Below are positions 56,082 to 64,000 of a stretch of 64,000 bases of DNA, in pieces. The translations under genes were made by a program, and so were the position numbers. The stretch is taken from positions 1,612,001 through 1,676,000 of the forward strand of contig NZ_JAVIWQ010000002.1 in the NCBI RefSeq assembly GCF_034313965.1, in the 5' to 3' direction. Below the pieces are notes generated by a model. The model was not told the DNA's origin, did not search any database, and saw nothing but the letters and a program-made list of their open reading frames with translations. The stretch's first letter is position 1. Each line of letters begins with the position of its first letter. The stretch is from Herbaspirillum sp. RTI4 (GTDB taxonomy: Bacteria > Pseudomonadota > Gammaproteobacteria > Burkholderiales > Burkholderiaceae_D).

Positions 56082-56739
56082 AGAACGTGTAACGGACGCC
56101 TGCGGAGAGCAAGTGGTTTTGCATTTTTGCATCGGAGTCACTACTAACGGGAGTTTTTCCAAAATATTCGTATTCCACGCGTAGTGCCAGTTTAGGTGTG
56201 ATTTTGTATTCTGCGCCTACGCCCAATAACAGGCTGACACTATGTTTTTTCGATTCATATTCGCGGGAATAGGAATAACCAGGGCCAGTATTTCTAGTGC
56301 TATCAGTAATTTTGGTGTTTTTATAGATGCCACCGACTTTACCCATTAACGAAATTTCGCTTGTAACCGGCAGTAGACCGACTGCAGCAATACCTAGACC
56401 GTAAGTTTTGACTTTAAAGTCTTCGTGATATCCGGCCCGTCTTTCTTCGGCGGTGTATTTCCCCATATCGATCCAGCTGCCTTCGATGGCGAAGTTCTGG
56501 TTGAATTGGTAGCCGCCATAAATTTTCATGCCGAGACCAGAATCTTTTTCTGAGACATCGTAGCCGTTCTTGCGGCGGCGATCTGCATAATCACCGATAT
56601 CGTCGATGTCGGTATTTTGATAACCAAGACCACCACCCATATAAAAACCCGATTCGTCAGCAGCGAAAGAAGGGATGGAAACCAGTGCGGCGGTCATGGC
56701 GGCGAGGGTCAGTGAAGTACGTAAAATGCGTTTAGACAT
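56080..56739 (-). CDS. Outer-membrane beta-barrel protein (OmpA-like/OMP_b-brl)
   Basis: A 219-aa protein with a signal peptide (MSKRILRTSLTLAAMTAAL...SFAADE) and alternating hydrophobic strands ending in a C-terminal Phe (HLLSAGVRYTF), the barrel assembly signal. Strand motifs: FYMGGGLGYQ, GMKIYGGYQFNQNFAIEGSWIDMG, LLGVGAEYKITPKLALRVEYEYFG. Eight strands fit an OmpA/OmpX-sized barrel. Loops are rich in Lys/Arg/Asp. AAGGA precedes the start. Role unknown. Confidence 0.85.
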   Translation of the reverse strand: MSKRILRTSLTLAAMTAALVSIPSFAADESGFYMGGGLGYQNTDIDDIGDYADRRRKNGYDVSEKDSGLGMKIYGGYQFNQNFAIEGSWIDMGKYTAEERRAGYHEDFKVKTYGLGIAAVGLLPVTSEISLMGKVGGIYKNTKITDSTRNTGPGYSYSREYESKKHSVSLLLGVGAEYKITPKLALRVEYEYFGKTPVSSDSDAKMQNHLLSAGVRYTF

Positions 56740-56899
56740 GATGCTTCCTTAATTAACAAATTGATGGAGCAGACAAAAAATTTGTCTGCCTGGTTCTGCA
56801 TGAGCCGGGCTTGTTCTCTGGCTGTATCGCATTACATCAATTTGCTGAAATCAAGGACATCAGACGAGAACGAAAAGTCTCGTAAAACTTCGAAATACA

Positions 56900-56934
56900 A
56901 ACCGCCGCGCAGAGAGTCTCCCCGGGCGGCGGTT
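56900..56934 (-). terminator. Terminator after the YecA-like gene
   Basis: AACCGCCGC and GCGGCGGTT form a 9-bp stem; on the minus strand TTTGTATTTCG follows. The rest of 56740-56998 shows no gene. Confidence 0.55.
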
Positions 56935-56998
56935 GGTAAGGTTGTTGGCGGCTAACAACAGCTACGTTGCTGCCGCCTGATCATTCTTGCAATTTAGT

Positions 56999-57709
56999 TC
57001 ATGTATTGGATTCCGAGTCGGGAACGTCCTGCCCGCAGCACTTCTTGAATTTCTTGCCGCTGCCGCAGGGACATACATCATTACGCCCGATTTTGGGTTG
57101 ATCGCGCTGCACCGTTTCCACCGCCGATTTGCGCAGCGGTTGCCAGAAACGATAAATATGCGGGATCGCCGATTCGACTTCCACGGCCAGCTTGTCGGAT
57201 TTGATCGGGGTATCAATCAGCAGCAATTCCTCTTCTTCCAGCTCATCTGCGCCGAGCAGATAAATCGGACGCATCAAGGGTGCCAGCGGCGAATCGAAAA
57301 TGGCTTGCCATTGCGGCCAGCGCAGTTGCATGCCCTCCCAGAATCCGGCAGACCATGCCTCGCCGTCGAGCAGACTTTTGCCTTCCCATTCGCGTTCGCA
57401 AAACAGCGGTTCGTATTCTTTCGGTGCGACTTCCAGCGTGATCGCGATTTCATTCATGAAGCGGGCGATCAGGCCGGTCAGTCGTTCTGCTTCCTTTTCG
57501 GACGCAAATTGCGGCGGCGTCGGGCTGTCGTTGCTCCAGACCTGCGGCAGCCATTCGGCCATCAGCACTTCTTGCGGGCCGATCGCCAGCGCAGTCAGAA
57601 AACCGTGCAGGGTGTCCATGGTCATGCTGTCGTGGGCGCAGCGGTCGGAAAGCAGGAAATCGTCTAATTCTTCGAATTCTTCATCGGATAAGGGCTGGTC
57701 GAGTTGCAT
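56999..57709 (-). CDS. YecA/UPF0149 family protein with SEC-C zinc motif
   Basis: A 236-aa protein with a UPF0149 domain ([45 protein letters not shown]) and a C-terminal SEC-C metal site ([19 protein letters not shown]) like that of SecA. YecA homologues associate with ribosomes or SecA-linked processes; the exact role here is unknown. The ATG at 57709 has a weak ribosome site. It is divergent from srkA with about 80 bases between. Confidence 0.9.
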   Translation of the reverse strand: MQLDQPLSDEEFEELDDFLLSDRCAHDSMTMDTLHGFLTALAIGPQEVLMAEWLPQVWSNDSPTPPQFASEKEAERLTGLIARFMNEIAITLEVAPKEYEPLFCEREWEGKSLLDGEAWSAGFWEGMQLRWPQWQAIFDSPLAPLMRPIYLLGADELEEEELLLIDTPIKSDKLAVEVESAIPHIYRFWQPLRKSAVETVQRDQPKIGRNDVCPCGSGKKFKKCCGQDVPDSESNT

Positions 57710-57792
57710 GATGGCGCTAACTTTAAAGGTAAAGACCGCAGTGTAATGCCTGCGCCCGGCGCGCGGGTGGCAAGCACGTACAATGGATCGCT

Positions 57793-58788
57793 ATGGATAC
57801 TACTGAAACCGCTCTATCGTTTGCCGGACTTTCCCCGGATACCGTACTTGATGCGCTGGAGTCGGTCGGATTGCAGGGCGATGGCCGTCTGCTGGCCCTT
57901 AACAGTTATGAAAACCGGGTGTACCAGATTGGCATGGATGAAGGGCCGCCGCTGATCGCCAAATTTTATCGGCCGCAACGCTGGAGCGACGCGGCGATTC
58001 TGGAAGAACACGCCTTCGTCGAGCAACTGGTCGCGGCGGAAATTCCAGTCGTGCCGGCGCTGCATCTGGCGGGGCAGGGCTCGTTGCATCATTTTGGCGG
58101 ATTCTGTTTCTCGGTCTTTTCCCGTCATGGAGGGCGAGCGCCCGAACTTGAGGACAGCAACACGCTGGAATGGCTGGGCCGTTTCATCGGCCGCATCCAC
58201 GCGTTGGGGGCGACGCGCGATTTCGCACTGCGACCAACGCTGGACATTGACACCTTCGGTCGTGAGTCGCGTGCCTACCTGCTGGAACACGACTTTATCC
58301 CCGCTGATTTACTGCCCTCCTGGCGTACCACGGTGGATCAGGCGCTCGAGGGCGTGCAGCGCTGCTTCGATCGCGCCGGGATGGTGCGCTTGATTCGCGT
58401 GCATGGCGACTGCCATGTCGGCAATGTGCTGTGGACCGACGCTGGCCCGCATTTTGTCGATTTTGACGATAGCCGCATGGCACCGGCGGTGCAGGATTTA
58501 TGGATGCTGCTGTCGGGCGAGCGTAGCGACATGGTGCGGCAACTGAGCGATTTGCTGGCCGGCTATGAGAGTTTTTGCGATTTTGAGCCGCGTGAGCTAT
58601 ACCTGATCGAAGCCTTGCGCACCCTGCGGCTGATTCATTACGCCGCCTGGCTGGCGCGGCGCTGGGACGACCCGGCGTTTCCGGTGGCCTTCCCCTGGTT
58701 CAATACCCAGCGCTACTGGCAGGACCGGATATTGGAATTGCGCGAACAGATTGCTTTGATGGATGAGCCGCCTTTGTGGCCGGCATAG
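57793..58788 (+). CDS. srkA: Stress response kinase A (YihE family)
   Basis: A 331-aa Ser/Thr kinase-like protein with aminoglycoside-phosphotransferase fold. It has NSYENRVYQIGMDEGPPLIAKFYRP (the ATP Lys), the Brenner motif VHGDCHVGNVLW, and the DFDDSRMAPAVQDLWML segment. In E. coli SrkA dampens stress-induced cell death. Stop overlaps the tag upstream region, and tag begins 8 bases later. Confidence 0.92.
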   Translation: MDTTETALSFAGLSPDTVLDALESVGLQGDGRLLALNSYENRVYQIGMDEGPPLIAKFYRPQRWSDAAILEEHAFVEQLVAAEIPVVPALHLAGQGSLHHFGGFCFSVFSRHGGRAPELEDSNTLEWLGRFIGRIHALGATRDFALRPTLDIDTFGRESRAYLLEHDFIPADLLPSWRTTVDQALEGVQRCFDRAGMVRLIRVHGDCHVGNVLWTDAGPHFVDFDDSRMAPAVQDLWMLLSGERSDMVRQLSDLLAGYESFCDFEPRELYLIEALRTLRLIHYAAWLARRWDDPAFPVAFPWFNTQRYWQDRILELREQIALMDEPPLWPA

Positions 58789-58796
58789 GGAAAACA

Positions 58797-59405
58797 ATGA
58801 CAACACAAGTACGCTGCGCCTGGGTCAATCTGGACAATCCGCTGTATGTGGACTATCACGACCACGAATGGGGTGTGCCCTGTCGCGATGAAACGCAATT
58901 GTTTGAAATGCTCAATCTGGAAGGGGCGCAAGCGGGACTCAGCTGGCAGACGGTGCTCAATAAGCGGGCCCATTACCGCACGGTTTTCGATGCCTGGGAT
59001 GCCGAAAAAATCGCCACTTACGACCAGCGCAAGGTGGCGTCGTTACTGTCCGACCCGGGTATTATCCGTAATCCCTTGAAAGTTGCTTCGACGATCAATA
59101 ACGCCCACAGCTATTTGCGGCTGCGCGAGGAAGTCGGCGGTCTGGCGCCGTTTTTATGGGCCTATGTCGATGAACAACCCATACGCAATGCCTGGCCGAC
59201 CACGGCCGATTGCCCGGCTAAAACGCCCTTGTCCGACCGGATTGCCAAAGACCTTGCCAAGCGCGGATTCAAGTTCGTCGGCTCGACTATTGTTTATGCG
59301 TATATGCAGGCGATAGGAATGGTCAACGACCATTGCGTTGAGTGCTGTTGCTATGCAGCGCCGTTGGCGGCGGCCCCAGCCACCCTTATCGATACGGCCG
59401 ATTAA
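58797..59405 (+). CDS. tag: DNA-3-methyladenine glycosylase I
   Basis: A 202-aa base-excision enzyme removing 3-methyladenine. It has the Zn-binding Cys and His set of Tag (RCAWVN, YHDHEWGVP, NDHCVECC), the HhH region GLSWQTVLNKRAHYRTVF, and RGFKFVGSTIVYAYMQAIGMVNDHC. The ATG at 58797 has AGGGA upstream; the longer ORF to 58776 overlaps srkA. It is cotranscribed with srkA. Confidence 0.95.
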   Translation: MTTQVRCAWVNLDNPLYVDYHDHEWGVPCRDETQLFEMLNLEGAQAGLSWQTVLNKRAHYRTVFDAWDAEKIATYDQRKVASLLSDPGIIRNPLKVASTINNAHSYLRLREEVGGLAPFLWAYVDEQPIRNAWPTTADCPAKTPLSDRIAKDLAKRGFKFVGSTIVYAYMQAIGMVNDHCVECCCYAAPLAAAPATLIDTAD

Positions 59406-59413
59406 ATACAAAA

Positions 59414-59439
59414 GGGGCGCTACCTTCCGGCAGCGCCCC
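59414..59439 (-). terminator. Terminator of the gabD-like gene
   Basis: GGGGCGCT and AGCGCCCC form an 8-bp GC stem; on the minus strand TTTTGTATTTAAT follows. Confidence 0.75.
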
Positions 59440-59491
59440 CTGATGCAGGCTGAATCAGATCAGTCGATTAGTCGATCAGTCGGCCGGTGGC

Positions 59492-60925
59492 TCAAATATC
59501 GAGCTGCGTCACCAGCTTGGTATTGAAGTAGGACTCGATCGCTTCGGTACCACCTTCAGAACCGTAGCCGCTGTCCTTGATGCCGCCGAACGGTATTTCC
59601 GGCAATGCCAGTCCGGGATGATTGATGGTCAGCATGCCGCATTCGACGCCGCTTGCCAGCGCATGTGTGGTTTTCGCCGAGCCGGTGTAAGCATAGGCAG
59701 CCAGGCCGAATGGCAAACGGTTGGCTTCGGTCAGCACTTCGTCCAGTGTGTCAAAGGAGTTGATGAGTGCCAGCGGGCCGAACGGTTCTTCATTCATGAC
59801 GCGGGCCGTCAATGGCACATTGGTCAGCACGGTCGGGGCAAAGAAATAACCCTTGGTGCCGATGCGCTTGCCGCCGGTGCGCAGAGTAGCGCCCTGAGCG
59901 ACGGCATCGTCGATCAATGCTTGCAGCGCAGGCAGGCGACGCTCGTTTGCCAGCGGGCCCATGGTGGTTTCTTTCTCCATGCCATCGCCGACTTTGAGTG
60001 CTTCAGCAGCGGCGACGAATTTATCGACGAAGCTGTTGAAGACATTTTTCTGCACCAGGAAGCGGGTCGGTGCGACGCAGACCTGACCGGCATTGCGGAA
60101 TTTGCTTGCTGCCAGTTGCGCGACAGCGGTATCGATGTCGGCATCGTCGAAAATGATGGCCGGTGCATGACCGCCCAATTCCATTGTCGCCCGTTTCATG
60201 TGCTGGCCAGCCAGTGCCGCCAGTTGTTTGCCGATCGGGGTAGAGCCGGTAAAGGAGATTTTCTTGATGATCGGATGGGCGATCAGATACGATGAAATTT
60301 CCGCTGGTATGCCATAGACCAGATTGACGACGCCTGCTGGTACGCCGGCGTCGGCAAAGACGCGGATCAGTTCGGCCGGGGAGGACGGTGTTTCTTCCGG
60401 GGCTTTGACGATGATGGAGCAGCCTGCTGCCAGCGCGGCCGACAGTTTGCGCACAATCTGATTGAGCGGGAAATTCCACGGCGTAAAGGCAGCGACCGGG
60501 CCAACTGGCTCCTTGATCACCATTTGATACACACCCGGCGCACGGGCCGGCACCAGACGGCCGTAGGCGCGTCGGCTTTCTTCCGCAAACCATTCGATGG
60601 TATCGGCCGCGCCCAGCGTTTCGGCTTTCGCTTGCGCCAGCGGTTTACCTTGTTCCAGCGTCATTTGGATGGCGATGTCGCCAGCGCGCTCGCGCAGCAG
60701 ACCTGCTGCTTTGCGCATCAGTTTGGAACGGTCGTAGGCCGACATGGCGCGCCAGACTTCAAAGCCGCGTTGTGCCGATGCCAGCGCCGCATCCAGATCT
60801 TCTTTGCTGGCATGGGGAATGGTACCGATGACCGCTTCTGTCGCGGGATTGACGACGGGGAGAGTGCGGCCGGAAAGACTTGGCATCCATTGACCATCAA
60901 TGAATAACTGGACATTTTTATACAT
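59492..60925 (-). CDS. gabD: NAD(P)-dependent succinate-semialdehyde dehydrogenase (GabD-like)
   Basis: A 477-aa aldehyde dehydrogenase. Catalytic Glu in [12 protein letters not shown], catalytic Cys in [12 protein letters not shown], cofactor motif [12 protein letters not shown], and [21 protein letters not shown]. GabD signature [14 protein letters not shown] is present. The ATG at 60925 ([13 protein letters not shown]) has GAGG upstream; the extension to 61003 is not homologous. An alpha-ketoglutarate semialdehyde dehydrogenase is a possible alternative. No gabT neighbour. Confidence 0.82.
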   Translation of the reverse strand: MYKNVQLFIDGQWMPSLSGRTLPVVNPATEAVIGTIPHASKEDLDAALASAQRGFEVWRAMSAYDRSKLMRKAAGLLRERAGDIAIQMTLEQGKPLAQAKAETLGAADTIEWFAEESRRAYGRLVPARAPGVYQMVIKEPVGPVAAFTPWNFPLNQIVRKLSAALAAGCSIIVKAPEETPSSPAELIRVFADAGVPAGVVNLVYGIPAEISSYLIAHPIIKKISFTGSTPIGKQLAALAGQHMKRATMELGGHAPAIIFDDADIDTAVAQLAASKFRNAGQVCVAPTRFLVQKNVFNSFVDKFVAAAEALKVGDGMEKETTMGPLANERRLPALQALIDDAVAQGATLRTGGKRIGTKGYFFAPTVLTNVPLTARVMNEEPFGPLALINSFDTLDEVLTEANRLPFGLAAYAYTGSAKTTHALASGVECGMLTINHPGLALPEIPFGGIKDSGYGSEGGTEAIESYFNTKLVTQLDI

Positions 60926-61156
60926 GAAAAACCTCGGCTGAAAAATGATGGGTGGGGAAAGTGGTGTGGCAAAAAGCGCCAACAGATAAGGATAGGGAGA
61001 CAAAAATCGTGAATTTATCTTGCGGAATAAGGCCGCAAATAAGAGACGCTGCGTACCTTGACCCAGGCATCATTTATAACACGTAGCGGAAAAAACGGCT
61101 GGCGACGGTAGTAAATGAGGGGGATATGAGAGCCCCTGCGCAACCCGGTGCTGTCC

Positions 61157-62209
61157 TTAGAAAAATTCTACGGTGTCGTTGCTGATTTCAGATTGCAGCA
61201 AACCTGTGCTCACCAGTTCGTCATAGAAGCAAATTTGGTTGCGGCCATTTTCTTTGGCATAGTACAAAGCCTGATCGGCGTGTCCTAAGATGACGACGGG
61301 GGATTCACTTTTAATGTTGACAAAGCCCAGGCTGATGGTCACTTTGCCGACTTGCGGAAAGGCGTACTGCTCCACGTTATGACGGAAACGGTCGAAGATG
61401 CGCTGTGCCGACGTCAGCGTAGTCGAGCGCAGCAGAATGACAAATTCTTCTCCACCGAATCGGAAGATGCGGTCTTCCGTGCGGAATGAGGCTTTGAGCA
61501 GATTGGCAATGAGGATCAGGACTTCATCGCCATACAAATGACCGAAACGATCGTTGACCAGCTTGAAATGGTCGATGTCAACGACGGCCAGCCATTGCGT
61601 GTTGACGTCCTCAAGCTCTTGCCGGCGATCTTGTTGGACAGGAGCGTCTGGCCGCAATTCTGCGCTGGATGGGATCGCCGTAGTTTTGGTGAATTGTTCA
61701 TCGAAAGTCTTGCGGTTCAGCAAGCCTGTCAGTGCATCGCGTTCGCTGTAATCGAGCAGGCTGTGATAGTTTTTATAAACCTGAAAAATGCCGTGGATGA
61801 CATCCAGAATTTCTGGCGAGTAAGCTTTCAGATTGTGAATTTCGACGCAGATGCTGACCTTGTCGTTGTGCCAGACCGGCAGCCACAGTAAATGATCGCC
61901 GCTGGCCGTGACCGCTGTCGCGCTTTGCAGGCGGTGTTGGATACAGGAGAGTAATTCCGGGAAATTGCTGAGCGGTTCCTGGCTGACGGCATTGGTACTG
62001 GCGTATTCGGAGGCGATGACCGCAAGATCTTCCAGTGTCGTTTTCTGCTGGATCATCAGTTCACCGCGCACGGTAATAATTTCCAGGGTGCGTACACCGC
62101 TGACCCCCGTTAACTGATGGAGGGCAGAAAGTACCGCAATTTCCAGGTGGGAGTGATCGCGGTGTCCGGTAATTTCTACCAGATGGGCAAGAAAGGGACG
62201 TAGGGTCAC
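61157..62209 (-). CDS. Diguanylate cyclase with GAF-like N-terminus
   Basis: A 350-aa protein making cyclic-di-GMP. Residues about 1-150 form a GAF-like sensor of unknown ligand. The GGDEF domain runs from about 155: LLDYSERDALTGLLNRKTFDEQF, DIDHFKLVNDRFGHLYGDEVL, and the active site RFGGEEFVILL (GGEEF 252-256). An inhibitory I-site RTED sits five residues upstream. The GTG at 62209 is used because no upstream ATG exists. Cytoplasmic; no TM segment. Confidence 0.92.
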   Translation of the reverse strand: MTLRPFLAHLVEITGHRDHSHLEIAVLSALHQLTGVSGVRTLEIITVRGELMIQQKTTLEDLAVIASEYASTNAVSQEPLSNFPELLSCIQHRLQSATAVTASGDHLLWLPVWHNDKVSICVEIHNLKAYSPEILDVIHGIFQVYKNYHSLLDYSERDALTGLLNRKTFDEQFTKTTAIPSSAELRPDAPVQQDRRQELEDVNTQWLAVVDIDHFKLVNDRFGHLYGDEVLILIANLLKASFRTEDRIFRFGGEEFVILLRSTTLTSAQRIFDRFRHNVEQYAFPQVGKVTISLGFVNIKSESPVVILGHADQALYYAKENGRNQICFYDELVSTGLLQSEISNDTVEFF

Positions 62210-62500
62210 GGAGTCAGTTTGTCTTATTTAATGTTTTTTTTATCAGACTCAATGCCCATCGAACAGATGGAAAAGTCTTGCGAAAGGTATTGCGTTTTTA
62301 TTTTTCTTACTTTTCATCAACAATAAAAAAGTAAAAATGTATATTAGCAGCTCTACATGCTGTACTGCCTCATAAAACATAATTTTGATAGCACTTGCTT
62401 GCAATTAAGCGTTTTTAAGGGGATTTTATTGCCATGTGGAAATTATTGACAATGTTTTGTCGAGAAGCCTTGATGGCAGGCAAAGTATTTTCTATCGGGG

Positions 62501-62893
62501 ATGGGTTGGGCGGCAAGAGCGCATCCGGATAATGCGCAGCAGGTCTTTGTACCCGGCATGGACTCAAGCGGCAATGACGGGGACGGGTTTTTCCATAGGC
62601 GCGCGCCGATGCACTTTGAAGCGCGTTATGATGGCGCCCTTGTCAAACTGGATGGAGGGCGTGTGGCCACACTCGAAGATGTCGTCAACAGGCAGCGCCA
62701 AGGGGCGCAATTCGTTATTTCAGCGCAAATGCTGGGAATGACCGTCGAGGAATTCGATTTGCTGGCGAGTAACTGGCTTGAGGAGGACGGCCCCGGCTTC
62801 AATGTGCTGGGCGTACCGCATAGGACGGTGATTGATGGTGAATTTCTCATCAGCCGGGTGACGGTGATCAAGGCGCATACCCAAGAAGGCTAG
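62501..62893 (+). CDS. Hypothetical protein, start uncertain
   Basis: I do not recognise this up to 130-aa protein. The convincing coding part begins around MHFEARYDGALVKLDGGRVATLEDVVNRQ and continues GAQFVISAQMLGMTVEEFDLLASNW to TVIKAHTQEG. None of the in-frame ATGs (62501, 62558, 62609) has a good ribosome site. The only good one (AAGGGG) serves an ATG at 62434 in another frame, whose ORF ends after 32 codons. A frameshift near 62500 is possible. Confidence 0.5.
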   Translation: MGWAARAHPDNAQQVFVPGMDSSGNDGDGFFHRRAPMHFEARYDGALVKLDGGRVATLEDVVNRQRQGAQFVISAQMLGMTVEEFDLLASNWLEEDGPGFNVLGVPHRTVIDGEFLISRVTVIKAHTQEG

Positions 62894-62956
62894 GTGGTGG
62901 CTTGCTCGATTGCAGGGAATTATTCGGAAGGCGCCCGCGAGCGCCTTCTCTTTATA

Positions 62957-63319
62957 TCAGCGGCAATTCGAACCGCGGCCGGACCGGGAGTCATCCAGGC
63001 GTACTGTCAATACCTGGGAAATTAAACTGATCCCGATTTCCGCAGAAATAAGCGGCAGCAAATAGAGGGCGACAGAAACGCCTGAGGCAAAAACCAGATC
63101 GTCTATCAGCGAAACGGTTTGGATGGCGATTTCGGCCAGACTGCGCAACAGGAACAGGCTGGCGGCGGAAGTCAGCGTGAAAATCACACCGTACAAAAGC
63201 ATGGTTCTGCGTTGAATTTTATCTTTTCGCATCAGCGTGATGTACATGCCAAGCGGCAGGATCACGCAGAAAACAATCAGCGCGTGAAATTCGGGGTCAA
63301 CGAATACGGATTCTTCCAT
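62957..63319 (-). CDS. Hypothetical small membrane protein
   Basis: A 120-aa protein with three hydrophobic segments (HALIVFCVILPLGMYITLM, MLLYGVIFTLTSAASLFLL, DDLVFASGVSVALYLLPLI) and a short basic C-terminus. A ribosome site (AAAGG) lies about ten bases upstream of the ATG. No family recognised; it faces the LysR gene with a 243-bp gap, so it may be the regulator's target. Confidence 0.6.
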   Translation of the reverse strand: MEESVFVDPEFHALIVFCVILPLGMYITLMRKDKIQRRTMLLYGVIFTLTSAASLFLLRSLAEIAIQTVSLIDDLVFASGVSVALYLLPLISAEIGISLISQVLTVRLDDSRSGRGSNCR

Positions 63320-63562
63320 GATCAGCTTACCTTTCTTGATGGGTGAGATTGGCTAGTTGCAGCCGGGGATGTGGTTACGGGGAGTGGCATCTGCTGGCAT
63401 GTCTGGCCGAGATGCGCGGAAAAATTTTACTTCATCGGGTTGGTTTTTCGCATGGGATAAATGTGAGTTTTGGATCAGATTTAGCCTTGATTTTGTTATC
63501 TTGATGCGCCAGCCAGGACCGGCCAAAAGCAGTCTCGATGCCGGGATAAAAAAGGATGAAGC

Positions 63563-64000
63563 ATGCAACTGACATGGCTTGAGGATTTTGTCGAGCTGGC
63601 GCGTACGCACAGCTTTTCCCGCGCGGCGGAAAATCGTTTCGTCACGCATCCTGCCTTCGGACGGCGTATCCGGGCGCTGGAGCAGTGGGTTGGTGCCGCG
63701 CTGGTAGAGCGCAAGCAGCCGGTATCGCTGACGCCGGCCGGTGTCTTGTTCCTTGATGCGGCCATGCATACGATTGATGTATTGCATGCGGCCCGCGCTC
63801 AATTGCATGACGCAACGCTGCGGCCGGAAGAAACGCTGCGCATTGCCACCGGCCGCACGCTAGCCAAAACATTTTTTCCCGATTGGTACGATGCGCTGAA
63901 TCAGCGTTGCGGGCCGTTTCTGGTATCGCTCAGCACCGGCGGAGCGCAAGAGCTGATCATGCGTCTGTCGGCGGGCGATGCCGATCTGCTGGTCATGTAT
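63563..64000 (+). CDS. LysR-family regulator, partial
   Basis: N-terminal 146 residues of a LysR protein that continues past the right edge. HTH: MQLTWLEDFVELARTHSFSRAAENRFVTHPAFGRRIRALEQWVG; then SLTPAGVLFLDAAMHTID and the start of the substrate domain (LRIATGRTLAKTFFPDWYDALNQR). AAGGATGA precedes the ATG. Divergent from the small membrane protein at 63319. Confidence 0.9.
   Translation, partial: MQLTWLEDFVELARTHSFSRAAENRFVTHPAFGRRIRALEQWVGAALVERKQPVSLTPAGVLFLDAAMHTIDVLHAARAQLHDATLRPEETLRIATGRTLAKTFFPDWYDALNQRCGPFLVSLSTGGAQELIMRLSAGDADLLVMY

Noticed and set aside
63353..63808. 151-aa minus-strand ORF overlapping the last LysR gene
   Set aside because: Antisense shadow; the LysR frame has a clear HTH and ribosome site.

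Overview
The window looks like an ordinary chromosomal segment of a betaproteobacterium, most likely order Burkholderiales, family Oxalobacteraceae (Herminiimonas/Janthinobacterium-like). This placement is inferred from gene content and order as I know them (glnE / yhdP-like / nitrilase / tldD; ribF-ileS-lspA-coaBC-dut; Ste24-like protease / phhB / rsgA next to orn) and from moderately high G+C. No database was searched. I saw no rRNA, tRNA, CRISPR array or insertion sequence.

Layout. 1-2.6 kb: an MFS symporter running off the left edge, a divergent LysR regulator and a DUF2889 gene. 2.8-6.6 kb: an acyl-CoA ligase, then an aromatic aminotransferase overlapping a YitT-like membrane protein. 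6.7-10.1 kb: a Ser/Thr/Ala-rich low-complexity protein and a response regulator/histidine kinase pair. 10.2-14.8 kb: pepA divergent from lptF-lptG, with a 51-codon ORF fitted exactly between lptF and lptG, then a CbiX-like chelatase. 14.8-16.1 kb: a lone divergent CI/Cro-type switch with no other phage genes. 16.1-24.6 kb: a degenerate M48 lipoprotein and the run rsmE, ribF, ileS, lspA, coaBC, dut. 24.8-28.8 kb: tkt, gap and a charged repeat lipoprotein. 29.0-35.8 kb: an orphan type VI secretion effector island (VgrG, Tle3 lipase, DUF2875/Tla3-like protein, PAAR, one-TM protein). 36.0-47.0 kb: glnE, the giant YhdP/AsmA-like protein, a nitrilase-family gene, tldD and aroG. 47.2-56 kb: yajQ, murB, a small exported protein, ppnP, argG, argF, rsgA, phhB, a Ste24-like protease and orn. 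56-64 kb: an outer-membrane barrel protein, a YecA/SEC-C protein, srkA, tag, a gabD-like dehydrogenase, a GGDEF cyclase, two unknown genes and a LysR gene running off the right edge.

Most informative non-coding find: upstream of aroG lies a short ORF whose codons 7-15 read Tyr-Phe-Tyr-Tyr-Phe-Tyr-Phe-Ser-Tyr, followed by a rho-independent terminator and a competing GGCGGT segment. This is a textbook layout for ribosome-mediated attenuation of DAHP synthase by Phe/Tyr.

Other notable points: a possible small membrane or exported protein coupled to lptF and lptG by ATGA overlaps at both ends; an S24-type repressor with Gly where the catalytic Ser should be, flanked by two TACAA-N7-TTGTA palindromes; an M48 homologue with KEMAH instead of HExxH; and the Tle3 island, whose immunity gene is not obvious.
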